NCBI GenBank assembly: GCA_023390215.1
Contig: JAEWDG010000058.1
Location: 1 to 7,626 of the forward strand
Direction: 5' to 3'
Origin: Bacteroidota bacterium
Lineage (GTDB): Bacteria > Bacteroidota > Bacteroidia > Chitinophagales > Chitinophagaceae
DNA: 7,626 nt
How positions within the stretch are numbered: position 1 is the first letter of the stretch; every line of letters begins with the position of its first letter. A program made the position numbers and the translations under genes. The notes beneath the pieces are model-generated. The model saw only the letters and a list, made by a program, of their open reading frames with translations, was not told the DNA's origin and did not search any database. Positions 1-6,523 of this stretch are shown here, piece after piece.

Positions 1-555
1 ACCCAGGGAGATATCACCATCAAGAATGCCCGGGTTGATACGTTGGGAATGATCCCGGAAAAATTTCAGCAACTGGGTATCCAAATGAATTTTACCGGCG
101 ATGATATTCATATCCCCAGCCAGGAATCATATACAATTTCTAAATACCTCGACGGAGCAATTCTGAACGTGTATGATCATCCCTGGCCCGGCTTCACACC
201 CGATCTGTTAAGCATCGTGCTTGTAACTGCGATCCAGGCACATGGAAGTGTACTGATCCATCAGAAAATGTTTGAGAGCCGGCTTTTTTTTGTCGACAAA
301 CTTATTGAAATGGGTGCGCAGATAATTTTATGTGACCCGCATCGCGCTGTAGTGATCGGTCTTGAAAGAGCACAACAACTTAGGGGAATAACAATGAGCA
401 GCCCCGATATACGCGCCGGGGTGGCACTCCTGATTGCGGCCTTAAGCGCACAGGGAAAAAGTACCATTCAGAATATTGATCAGATAGACAGGGGGTATCA
501 GTTTATTGATGAACGTTTGAGAAATCTTGGAGCAGATATTACCCGTAAAGAATAA
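1..555 (+). CDS. murA: UDP-N-acetylglucosamine 1-carboxyvinyltransferase, C-terminal part (5' end outside window)
   Basis: MurA transfers enolpyruvate from PEP to UDP-GlcNAc in the cytoplasm, the first committed step of peptidoglycan synthesis. The frame is open from base 1, so the gene starts upstream; 184 residues are visible against about 430 for the family. The part with the N-terminal Lys and the PEP-loop Cys (E. coli Lys22, Cys115) is therefore outside the window. Visible signatures are HPWPGFTPDLLS, whose Asp matches the catalytic Asp305 of E. coli; DIRAG, matching Arg371; and DRGY, whose Arg matches Arg397, followed by the usual end LRNLGADI-R. The E. coli order PTD reads TPD here, which I recall as normal for Bacteroidota. 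The first in-frame ATG (43) is internal and is not the start. The stop at 553-555 lies 2 bases before gmk, so the two are probably co-transcribed. Confidence 0.95.
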   Translation, partial: TQGDITIKNARVDTLGMIPEKFQQLGIQMNFTGDDIHIPSQESYTISKYLDGAILNVYDHPWPGFTPDLLSIVLVTAIQAHGSVLIHQKMFESRLFFVDKLIEMGAQIILCDPHRAVVIGLERAQQLRGITMSSPDIRAGVALLIAALSAQGKSTIQNIDQIDRGYQFIDERLRNLGADITRKE

Positions 556-557
556 TT

Positions 558-1133
558 ATGGAATCGCAACATCAGAAAATATTGATCATTACCGCTCCAT
601 CGGGTGCTGGGAAAACTTCGATCACGCATCACCTGATGCGTGTTTTTCCGGTACTGATGTTTTCTGTTTCAGCCGCCACAAGAGAAAGAAGAGATAACGA
701 AAGAGATGGTGTGGATTATCATTTCATGACGGAAGATGAATTTAAACATAAGATCCACCAAAAGGAATTCGCGGAATGGGAAATGGTCTACGAAGGAAAA
801 TATTATGGAACACTTAAGTCTGAATTAAAAAGAATCTGGAACCTGGGCCGTATTCCTGTACTCGACATCGACGTTAAGGGAGCCCTGCATATACGCCAGC
901 AATACCCTGAAAACGTGTTGAGCATTTTTGTTCAGCCCCCATCAGTAGACGCGCTGAAAGCAAGACTGATGAGCCGTGGTACGGAAACCGAAGAGTCGCT
1001 TGCAGCAAGGGTGAACAAGGCTTCATATGAACTTTCTTTTCACGATCATTTCGACAGAACCATTGTAAATGAAATCTTAGATAAAGCCTGCACAGAAGCC
1101 GAAGTGATCGTAGCAGAATTCTTACGCTCATAG
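558..1133 (+). CDS. gmk: Guanylate kinase
   Basis: Gmk phosphorylates GMP (and dGMP) to GDP with ATP in the cytoplasm, an essential step of purine nucleotide supply. At 191 residues it has the normal full length (about 190-205). The P-loop APSGAGKT is at residues 13-20. The GMP-binding block SVSAATRERR with GVDYHF is at about 37-56; the family usually has SVSATTR, so one Thr is Ala here. KYYGT is at 81-85, DIDVKGA at 103-109, and the lid segment RLMSRGTETEESLAARV at about 136-152. The ATG at 558 is the only start that leaves the usual short lead before the P-loop. It follows the murA stop by 2 bases with no clear Shine-Dalgarno sequence, so translation is probably coupled or leader-independent. 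In many Bacteroidota, as I recall, yicC precedes gmk and nadD follows it; neither is present here. Confidence 0.96.
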   Translation: MESQHQKILIITAPSGAGKTSITHHLMRVFPVLMFSVSAATRERRDNERDGVDYHFMTEDEFKHKIHQKEFAEWEMVYEGKYYGTLKSELKRIWNLGRIPVLDIDVKGALHIRQQYPENVLSIFVQPPSVDALKARLMSRGTETEESLAARVNKASYELSFHDHFDRTIVNEILDKACTEAEVIVAEFLRS

Positions 1134-1162
1134 CATCATTCCCGATTTTACTATTTTTAGGT

Positions 1163-2452
1163 ATGGATTGGTCGGTTCTTATATCACTTTGCATTTCAGT
1201 AATACTTATCGGATTTTTCTCCGGTCTGGAATCTGCTTTTCTTTCGGTCAACAAATTATCGATACAGTTAAGCAAGAAGAGAGGCAATCCCCGTGGCAAA
1301 ACCTGGGATGAATTCACAGAACATCCCACCCGTTTCATAGGAATGCTGCTTGTGGCGATCAATCTCGTTATTATTCTCTATGGACTTTTTATCGGAGACT
1401 TATTATTTCCACTTTGGAAATCGTTTGAAAGGGTTTTGCCGAATTCAACAAAGCCTTATTTAAGTATCGTCAAACTGATCTTTGAAACTGTACTTGCTTT
1501 CACCATACTTTTATTTGTTGAATTTTTCAGTAAAGCATATTTCAGGGCACGTAGCAACCGGTTGCTTGCTTCGGGGCTTATCACTTATTCTGCCCGTTTT
1601 TTTTACAGTTTACTTTCCTCGTTTGCAACCATGTTTGTAAAAGCTTCCGAATGGTTGCTGCGTTATATGTTCAATGTAAAAATATTTGAAAACAAATCCG
1701 GTTTCAGTAAACTGGATTTCGAAAATTATATTCAGCAAAGCAAAAATTCTGAAGAAGACGAGAACTCCGAGTTAAATAATGAACTTTTTGAAAATGCGCT
1801 CTCCCTTCGCGACGTCAAGCTCCGTGAGTGTTTGATTCCACGTAAAGAAATCGAAAGCATCGATATTCATACTGCTGTTTCCGATGCAAGAAAAAAATTC
1901 ATCGAAACCAAACTGAGCAAACTTGTTGTGTATGAAAATAATATCGACAGCATACTGGGATATGTGCATCAACTCGACCTGTTCAGGCAGCCGTCCACGT
2001 TAAAGGAGATACTGAAACCCATTCCTGTTGTTCCGGAAAGCATGAGTGCAACCGATCTGATGAATAAATTCAGCACAGAAAGAAAAACGATCGCCTGGGT
2101 AATCGATGAATTTGGCGGAACTGCCGGCATAGTTACGATGGAAGATCTTTTGGAAGAGATATTTGGCGAAATAGAAGATGAATATGATGAGGCAGAGGAC
2201 CTAATAGATCAACAAATCGGGAGCGCGGAATTTATATTCAGTGGAAGGCTTGAGCTGGATTATATCTCAGAGAAATATCACTTAAGTTTCGACGAAGAAA
2301 TTAATGCGGAAACGCTGTCGGGTTACATCATCGAAAAACATGAATCAATTCCTAAACAAAAGGAACGCATCATCGTAGATGATTATGAGATCGAGATCAT
2401 GAATGTTTCTGACACACGTATTGAGCTGGTAAAATTGAAAATCCTGCGGTAA
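1163..2452 (+). CDS. gldE: GldE-like CNNM/CorC-family membrane protein (DUF21, CBS pair, CorC_HlyC)
   Basis: This inner-membrane protein belongs to the hemolysin C/CorC/CNNM superfamily, in the branch named GldE in gliding Bacteroidota. Relatives are linked to Mg2+/Co2+ transport or resistance; the transport role of GldE is not settled. The DUF21 part covers about residues 1-170, with hydrophobic segments near 4-26, 58-84, 102-124 and 136-160. The small-residue motif GLESAFLSVNK at 21-31 resembles the conserved TM1 motif of CNNM proteins. A CBS pair spans about 215-335 and ends in DEFGGTAGIVTMEDLLEEIFGEI (split here: DEFGGTAGIV at 315-324, TMEDLLEEIFGEI at 325-337), a hallmark of this family. 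A CorC_HlyC domain fills about 355-429. The ATG at 1163 is the only one ahead of TM1. The stop overlaps the next start by one base (TAATG). The GldE name rests on similarity in memory and on gldC nearby; generic CorC/HlyC family protein is the safe call. Confidence 0.85.
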   Translation: MDWSVLISLCISVILIGFFSGLESAFLSVNKLSIQLSKKRGNPRGKTWDEFTEHPTRFIGMLLVAINLVIILYGLFIGDLLFPLWKSFERVLPNSTKPYLSIVKLIFETVLAFTILLFVEFFSKAYFRARSNRLLASGLITYSARFFYSLLSSFATMFVKASEWLLRYMFNVKIFENKSGFSKLDFENYIQQSKNSEEDENSELNNELFENALSLRDVKLRECLIPRKEIESIDIHTAVSDARKKFIETKLSKLVVYENNIDSILGYVHQLDLFRQPSTLKEILKPIPVVPESMSATDLMNKFSTERKTIAWVIDEFGGTAGIVTMEDLLEEIFGEIEDEYDEAEDLIDQQIGSAEFIFSGRLELDYISEKYHLSFDEEINAETLSGYIIEKHESIPKQKERIIVDDYEIEIMNVSDTRIELVKLKILR

Positions 2453-3522
2453 TGGTGCTCGCTGTTCATATCCCTGTTAACGATTACAGGGCGGCAATCC
2501 ATACGTATTCTCAATTGCTGAGTTTGCTGGAACTGGCCCGGCAAAAGCCTGAAGACAGGTTCATATTTTTCACTGATCAGCCGTTGTTCAAACAGGCGGA
2601 TATTCCTTCAAATCTCGAGATCAAACCTGTAAAACCCGCACTGAAAAATCGCTTGCTGCAACACTACTGGTATCAGTTCAAGTTGCCCAAACTCCTGGAA
2701 AGGGAAAATGCCACGGCCTTTCTTTCACTTCAACCCGTTGCGGCGGGGTCTAAACATATCCCACAATTTCTGTGGTTAACAGATCTGGAAGACCTGCTAC
2801 ATAAGAATGGTAGAAATTTCAAACGCTCCAAAGATTGTTTATCACAGTTTTCAACGATTATCGTTCCGGGTCAGCATTGCGCGGTAGCGCTTGAAAATAA
2901 ATTCAGCCTGGGTTCCAGGCTCCGGCAAATTCCTGTACCTGTAAGAGAAGTGCATGATACAAAACATCATATAACAGATGGATCTTTCTTTGCCTATCCA
3001 CTCTCGCCCGATACATTAAAGCATCTTAAAACCGCGATGAAGGCCTTTACATTATTTAAGAAACGCCAGCGCAGTGAGATGCGGTTCCTACTGCTGGGGA
3101 AAGAAGCAGAGATCACGGAAGCGAAGAAGATTGTCGAAGGATATAAGTTGCTGAAATATGTAATGATGGAGCAGGTCAATGAGGACATGAATTTGCTTCG
3201 TTGGCTGGGCGTATCCTATGCAAATGTTTTTCTGAGCGAGCGCTTTTCCATGACGGAAGAAGCGGAATTGCTTTTACGATCCGGGAAACCTCTGGTTTGT
3301 TCGGATAACATTTTCTGGCAGGATGTATTTAGGGATGCTGCGGTGTATGGAGCGATCACAGAGGAAATGATCAGCATACAAATGATGAACCTGTATAAAA
3401 ATGAAGACCAGAAGCTGGCCCGTGAACAATACCTTTCAGAAATAAATCAGCATTGTCTTCCTTCTGCTACAGCAGTTGCGCTTGATGGCATTCTATCCCT
3501 CACTCCGCTTCATTCTTCTTAA
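2452..3522 (+). CDS. Glycosyltransferase-like protein, GT-B fold, family 4 type, degenerate
   Basis: The 356 residues have the outline of a GT-B glycosyltransferase of the GT4 type: an N-terminal Rossmann-like half (about 1-170, with FLWLTDLEDLL at 107-117 and IIVPGQHCAVAL at 136-147) and a C-terminal donor half (about 178-335). In the donor half RFLLLGKEAE (211-220) and GKPLVCSDNIFWQDVFRDAAVYG (starting at Gly278, ending at Gly300) match the usual G-x-P-V-V-x-SD and EV-x-DAA-x-Y stretch. Two donor-binding features are altered: the F-x-G-R segment that opens the donor half reads FFAYPLSP, and the acidic E-x7-E motif is out of register in LSERFSMTEEAELLL (261-275). Activity is therefore uncertain and the substrate unknown. 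No signal peptide or membrane span is seen, so the protein is probably cytoplasmic or peripheral. It overlaps gldE by one base, so translation is probably coupled. Confidence 0.75.
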   Translation: MVLAVHIPVNDYRAAIHTYSQLLSLLELARQKPEDRFIFFTDQPLFKQADIPSNLEIKPVKPALKNRLLQHYWYQFKLPKLLERENATAFLSLQPVAAGSKHIPQFLWLTDLEDLLHKNGRNFKRSKDCLSQFSTIIVPGQHCAVALENKFSLGSRLRQIPVPVREVHDTKHHITDGSFFAYPLSPDTLKHLKTAMKAFTLFKKRQRSEMRFLLLGKEAEITEAKKIVEGYKLLKYVMMEQVNEDMNLLRWLGVSYANVFLSERFSMTEEAELLLRSGKPLVCSDNIFWQDVFRDAAVYGAITEEMISIQMMNLYKNEDQKLAREQYLSEINQHCLPSATAVALDGILSLTPLHSS

Positions 3523-3527
3523 CTTTG
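3520..3527 (+). promoter_or_regulatory. Possible -7 promoter element of Bacteroidota type ahead of gldC
   Basis: TAACTTTG matches the Bacteroidota sigma-A -7 consensus TAnnTTTG in all defined positions. It begins inside the TAA stop of the glycosyltransferase gene and lies 21 bases before the gldC ATG, which would give a leader of about 15 bases. A -33 TTG box at the usual spacing is not visible, so this is a half-match only. Confidence 0.4.
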
Positions 3528-3548
3528 CTTCCCTCAAAAGAGCAGAAC

Positions 3549-3896
3549 ATGCATAAATCTACTATTACGATCGAAGTACACCGTGACGGAGAAAATATAC
3601 CAGAGCATATTTCCTGGAATGCGACAGATTCCACCGCCGAGTCAATGCAGAAAGCCAAGGCAATGTGTGTGTCTTTCTGGGATGCGGAAGACCGGTCAGC
3701 GCTTTCGCTGGATCTCTGGACAAAGGAAATGATGGTGGATGAAATGGCCGATTTTTTTTATCAGATGATGATCACCATGTCGCAAAGCTTTGAACGCGCC
3801 ACCCGGCAGTCGGAATTAAGTAACGATATGAAAACGTTTGCAAATAATTTTATTAAAAAATTTCATGCCCTTCAGATGAAGGATCAAAATCCCTAA
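3549..3896 (+). CDS. gldC: Gliding motility protein GldC family
   Basis: This small, soluble, cytoplasmic-looking protein of 115 residues has the usual GldC length (about 110) and no signal peptide or membrane span. In Flavobacterium johnsoniae gldC sits beside gldB and helps gliding; its molecular role is unknown. Family wording is visible throughout: STITIEV near the N terminus, PEHISWNATDS, a central AKAMCVSFWDAEDRSALSLD, then LWTKEMMVDEMADFFYQM and SFERAT. The ATG at 3549 puts STITIEV right after a two-residue lead, as in relatives. An in-frame TTG at 3525 would add eight residues (MLPSKEQN) but falls inside a promoter-like element, so I rejected it. gldB is not in the window; instead a glycosyltransferase separates gldC from the gldE-like gene. 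GldC is also found in non-gliding Bacteroidota, so its presence does not prove motility. Confidence 0.88.
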   Translation: MHKSTITIEVHRDGENIPEHISWNATDSTAESMQKAKAMCVSFWDAEDRSALSLDLWTKEMMVDEMADFFYQMMITMSQSFERATRQSELSNDMKTFANNFIKKFHALQMKDQNP

Positions 3897-3913
3897 CGCA
3901 AAAATCAAAAGAT

Positions 3914-4363
3914 ATGTCGCTCGAAAAAAAGATCATGGAAGCCATGAAGGACGCCATGAAATCAAAAAATGAAGCAGCACTTCGCGGACTCAGAGCCATT
4001 AAAGCGGAAATTATTAAAGCTAAAACAGAACCAGGTGCCGGTGGTGAAATTGATGAAGCCACGGAACAGAAGTTTCTGCAAAAGATGATGAAGCAACGCC
4101 GCGATTCCCTGGAGATCTTTGAAAAGCAGGGCAGGGAAGATCTCGCAGTAAAAGAGAGAGAAGAGATGGCGGTTATCGAACAGTTTCTTCCCAAACAAAT
4201 GACAGAGGAAGAAATAAAAGCAGCCGTGAAAACTATCATTACCGAAACCGGAGCCAGTTCAGCAGCCGACATGGGCAAAGTGATGGGTGTTGCTTCGAAG
4301 CAGTTAGCCGGAAAGGCAGATGGAAAAACCATTAGTGGTATTGTAAAGGAACTTTTAGGTTAG
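3914..4363 (+). CDS. GatB/YqeY domain-containing protein
   Basis: This 149-residue soluble protein is a typical YqeY-type protein (family length about 148). The domain resembles the helical tail of GatB, the tRNA-dependent amidotransferase subunit, and so is thought to touch tRNA, but the stand-alone protein has no firmly established function. The N-terminal helix is charged and family-like (LEKKIMEAMKDAMKSKNEAALRGLRAIKAEI). The central signature QRRDSLEIFEKQGREDLAVKE (beginning near residue 61) is followed by the FLPKQMTEEEI stretch near residue 94. The C-terminal part carries DMGKVMGVASKQLAGKADGKTISGIVKELL. The ATG at 3914 gives the standard start MSLEKKI; the gap from gldC is 17 bases and to the CvpA gene 3 bases, which suggests a shared transcript. 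The N-terminal stretch above is given only to show the charge pattern; no residue unusual for the family was noticed. Confidence 0.93.
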   Translation: MSLEKKIMEAMKDAMKSKNEAALRGLRAIKAEIIKAKTEPGAGGEIDEATEQKFLQKMMKQRRDSLEIFEKQGREDLAVKEREEMAVIEQFLPKQMTEEEIKAAVKTIITETGASSAADMGKVMGVASKQLAGKADGKTISGIVKELLG

Positions 4364-4366
4364 TGC

Positions 4367-4909
4367 ATGCTGATCGACCTTTTGCTCATCGTTGCCTGGA
4401 TTATCGCCATATTCAAGGGATTAAGCAAAGGATTTATAGTTGCACTATTTTCCGTTGTAGGCTTCATACTGGGTATAGCGGCGGCACTGGCCCTGTCTGC
4501 AAAAGTTGCGGAAAAATTATCCCAGGCGGGTACGGTTAATGGCAAGTGGCTGCCTGCCCTGTCTTTTCTCCTCGTATTTCTTGTTGTCGCTGTTATTGTT
4601 TCCCTCGCTGCCAGAACAATTCAACGCACAGCGGAAATGGCATTGTTGGGTGGCGTAAACCGGATCGCTGGTGCGGTGGCCTATATTTTTCTTTATTCAG
4701 TCATCTTAAGTGTCCTGTTGTTTTACCTGATCGCCATGAAGATCATTTCTCAGGAAACGGTTGATCACTCACGATTATACATGTTTATCCGGCCCTTAGC
4801 GCCGTGGATCATTGACAAACTGGGCGAACTGATACCTATGTTTCGAAACCTGTTCGAAGCCTTAAGGCTGTTTTTCGGGCAGGCAGGTAACAATTTGGAA
4901 CATGGCTGA
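4367..4909 (+). CDS. CvpA family inner-membrane protein
   Basis: CvpA-family proteins are small multi-pass inner-membrane proteins. E. coli CvpA is named for colicin V production; the biochemical role is unknown, though links to envelope stress have been reported. The 180 residues contain four hydrophobic segments at about 2-18, 22-45, 62-83 and 102-124. The lysine/glycine-rich turn FKGLSKGF at 16-23 and the GGVNRIAGA motif at 95-103 are characteristic of the family. The C-terminal tail has an amphipathic look (residues 140-172) and ends in a short polar stretch. The ATG at 4367 lies 3 bases after the YqeY-type stop and gives an immediate TM1, as in relatives. It appears to close the gldE-to-cvpA run, since the next gap (78 bases) is the longest in the window; no hairpin terminator is visible there. 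Confidence 0.88.
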   Translation: MLIDLLLIVAWIIAIFKGLSKGFIVALFSVVGFILGIAAALALSAKVAEKLSQAGTVNGKWLPALSFLLVFLVVAVIVSLAARTIQRTAEMALLGGVNRIAGAVAYIFLYSVILSVLLFYLIAMKIISQETVDHSRLYMFIRPLAPWIIDKLGELIPMFRNLFEALRLFFGQAGNNLEHG

Positions 4910-4940
4910 GAGCATTAGTTTTATTTAATGTAATTTTAGA

Positions 4941-4953
4941 CGGTACCGGAATC
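4941..4953. repeat. Copy 1 of a short repeated palindromic element, CGGTACCGGAATC
   Basis: CGGTACCG is a perfect 8-base palindrome followed by GAATC. Nearly the same string (CGGTTACCGGAATC, one extra T) recurs at 5791-5804 just before the CBS gene. Here it lies 34 bases ahead of the hydrolase start and 2 bases after TAATTTTA (4931-4938), a 7-of-8 match to the -7 consensus with no clear -33 box. A shared operator or leader element is possible; chance is not excluded. Confidence 0.3.
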
Positions 4954-4987
4954 TCAGTACATTCTTAATCATTGGATTAGCGAGAGC

Positions 4988-5764
4988 ATGAGCTACGAAA
5001 TAAAACAAGACGGAAAATTTAAATTCATAGAAGAAGGAACAGGTGAACCGCTCCTGCTGTTGCATGGTTTATTTGGAGCATTAAGTAATTTTTCAGATCT
5101 CATCGCGCATTTCCGCTTAACAAACAAAGTGGTTGTTCCCATGCTTCCTCTTTTAGATCTGGATCTATTGCACACTTCAGTGGGAGGTTTGGAAAAATAT
5201 GTGACCAAATTCATCGATCATAGAAATTACAAAGACATTCACCTGATGGGTAATTCCCTTGGCGGACATGTTGCTTTGCTGCATATTCTACGGCATCCTG
5301 AACGGATAAAATCGCTTATACTCACCGGTAGTTCGGGCCTGTTTGAAAACGGGATGGGAGATACTTATCCGAAACGGGGAGATAAAGAATATATTCGCAA
5401 TAAGACCGCGCTTACTTTCTATGATCCGAAAATGGCGACAGACGAACTGGTGGATGAAGTTTTCGAGATCACCAACAACCGGTTGAAAGTAATTAAAATT
5501 ATTGCGCTTGCGAAGAGTGCTATTCGTAATAATCTGGGCGAGGAACTGAGCCAGATTCATCAACCTACATGCCTGATCTGGGGAAATAATGACACCATCA
5601 CGCCGCCTTTTGTGGGAAAAGAATTTAATAGGTTGATCCCCAACAGTGAACTTCACTTTATAGATAAATGCGGTCACGCGCCTATGATGGAAGTCCCCGG
5701 TGAATTTAACAAGATTCTTGGTGGCTTTCTTGCTAAATTGAAGAGCCAGGCTGCAACAGTTTGA
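4988..5764 (+). CDS. Alpha/beta hydrolase
   Basis: A 258-residue alpha/beta-hydrolase-fold enzyme without signal peptide, so probably cytoplasmic. The full catalytic set is visible: the oxyanion segment LLLLHGLFG (22-30), the nucleophile elbow GNSLGG with Ser90, the acid Asp202 in WGNNDTITP, and His230 in CGHAPMME. The cap region (about 115-185) is charged and has no recognisable specificity motif, so the substrate cannot be named; C-C bond hydrolases, esterases and epoxide hydrolases share this layout. The ATG at 4988 starts MSYEIKQDG and is followed by a beta strand and EEGTGEPLLLLHG, as normal for the fold. It is 51 bases ahead of the CBS gene start. A hydrolase next to a CBS protein of this type is, as I recall, a recurrent pair in Bacteroidota, which hints at a linked but unknown role. 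Confidence 0.9.
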   Translation: MSYEIKQDGKFKFIEEGTGEPLLLLHGLFGALSNFSDLIAHFRLTNKVVVPMLPLLDLDLLHTSVGGLEKYVTKFIDHRNYKDIHLMGNSLGGHVALLHILRHPERIKSLILTGSSGLFENGMGDTYPKRGDKEYIRNKTALTFYDPKMATDELVDEVFEITNNRLKVIKIIALAKSAIRNNLGEELSQIHQPTCLIWGNNDTITPPFVGKEFNRLIPNSELHFIDKCGHAPMMEVPGEFNKILGGFLAKLKSQAATV

Positions 5765-5789
5765 TCAGTCCCGGTGTCTATTCTGTATC

Positions 5790-5804
5790 CCGGTTACCGG
5801 AATC
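5790..5804. repeat. Copy 2 of the short repeated palindromic element, CCGGTTACCGGAATC
   Basis: CCGGT and ACCGG form a perfect 5-base inverted repeat around one T (5790-5800), followed by GAATC shared with the copy at 4941-4953. It ends 11 bases before the CBS gene ATG, where a binding site or small hairpin could affect translation. It was found by eye; its frequency elsewhere in the genome is unknown. Confidence 0.3.
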
Positions 5805-5815
5805 AAAACCAAGCA

Positions 5816-6478
5816 ATGTTAACCATCGATCTCATCAACCAAAATATTCCCCGGCTCAAGCCTGAAGATTCACTGAAAAAAGCGCTTCAACTGATCAGTG
5901 ATTTTAAAGTAACCCATTTGCCTGTGGTTGCGGATGACAAATTCCTCGGTCTGGTTTCGGAAGATGATCTTCTCGATGTTGAAGGTCAGAACGTGTTCAT
6001 GGAAAACATGCAGGAATATATGGTGCCGGCAGCCGTTCCCAAAACCGCGCATTTTCTGATTGCGGTGAACTGCAGTATTCAGTTTGACACCAATGTTGTT
6101 CCGGTAACAGACGCGGAGAACACCTATGTGGGTGCTATAACCACCTCAGATTTGCTGAAGGCGCTGGGTAATTTTGCAGGAGCAAACGAGATAGGAGGTA
6201 TTATTGTTCTTGAAATGGAAAGGTCGCAGTTTGCGATCTCTGAGATCAGCCGCATCGTAGAAAGCAACGATTGCACGATCCTGCACCTGAACAGCACCAC
6301 ACATGCGGAAACAGGTTTGCTGACCGTGACCATTCACATCAATACAAGGGAAATATCAACTGTTGTCGCCACTTTTGAACGATATGATTATCACGTGATT
6401 TATAATTTCGGTAACGAACAATTTGAAAATGAGATCGACAGGAATTACAAGAATTTTATGCATTATCTTGATATCTGA
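5816..6478 (+). CDS. CBS-domain pair protein with ACT-like C-terminal region
   Basis: A 220-residue soluble protein. Residues about 8-56 form CBS1 (PEDSLKKALQLISDFKVTHL, then PVV and LGLVSEDDLL) and about 70-120 form CBS2 (AAVPKTAHFLIAVNCSI, NVVPVTDAENTYVGAITTSDLL). CBS pairs bind adenosine nucleotides such as AMP or ATP and usually act as sensors. The rest, about 130-202, begins GGIIVLEME and contains ISEISRIVESNDCTILHL and ISTVVATFERYDYHVIYNF, a beta-alpha-beta pattern like an ACT regulatory domain. No catalytic domain is present, so it is probably a regulator of a partner. I chose the ATG at 5816 because MLTIDLINQN gives a normal lead into CBS1; a GTG at 5774 would add 14 residues but crosses the inverted repeat at 5790-5800. 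In many Bacteroidota such a gene stands, as I recall, before nadK; nadK does not follow here. Confidence 0.85.
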   Translation: MLTIDLINQNIPRLKPEDSLKKALQLISDFKVTHLPVVADDKFLGLVSEDDLLDVEGQNVFMENMQEYMVPAAVPKTAHFLIAVNCSIQFDTNVVPVTDAENTYVGAITTSDLLKALGNFAGANEIGGIIVLEMERSQFAISEISRIVESNDCTILHLNSTTHAETGLLTVTIHINTREISTVVATFERYDYHVIYNFGNEQFENEIDRNYKNFMHYLDI

Positions 6479-6523
6479 CCTGAAATAATTTTTTCTCTGC
6501 GAAACCTTCGTGTAAATAGAAAA

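Noticed and set aside
874..1362. A 162-codon open frame on the - strand across the gmk/gldE junction
   Set aside because: It lies opposite two clearly recognised genes, resembles no family I know, and its composition is that of a reverse-complement shadow.
3853..4332. A 159-codon open frame on the - strand opposite the YqeY-type gene
   Set aside because: Fully antisense to a well-recognised gene; the Ser/Ala/Phe-rich translation is what the lysine- and glutamate-rich sense strand produces in reverse.
4546..4764. A 72-codon + strand frame inside the cvpA gene
   Set aside because: Out-of-frame shadow of a recognised CvpA protein.
4902..4928. ATG overlapping the end of cvpA, encoding an 8-residue peptide
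   Set aside because: Too short, with no recognisable leader-peptide pattern such as repeated codons for one amino acid, and no attenuator hairpin after it.
5288..5677. A 129-codon open frame on the - strand inside the hydrolase gene
   Set aside because: Antisense to a gene with an intact catalytic triad; no domain or start context supports it.
5774..5815. GTG start extending the CBS protein by 14 residues
   Set aside because: The extension is not family-like, runs through the inverted repeat at 5790-5800, and a normal ATG follows at 5816.
6500..6510. Small inverted repeat CGAA-ACC-TTCG between the CBS and Omp85 genes
   Set aside because: Only a 4-base stem, and the T-run lies before it rather than after it, so it is not a convincing terminator on the + strand; the - strand copy is followed by A-rich sequence, not T.
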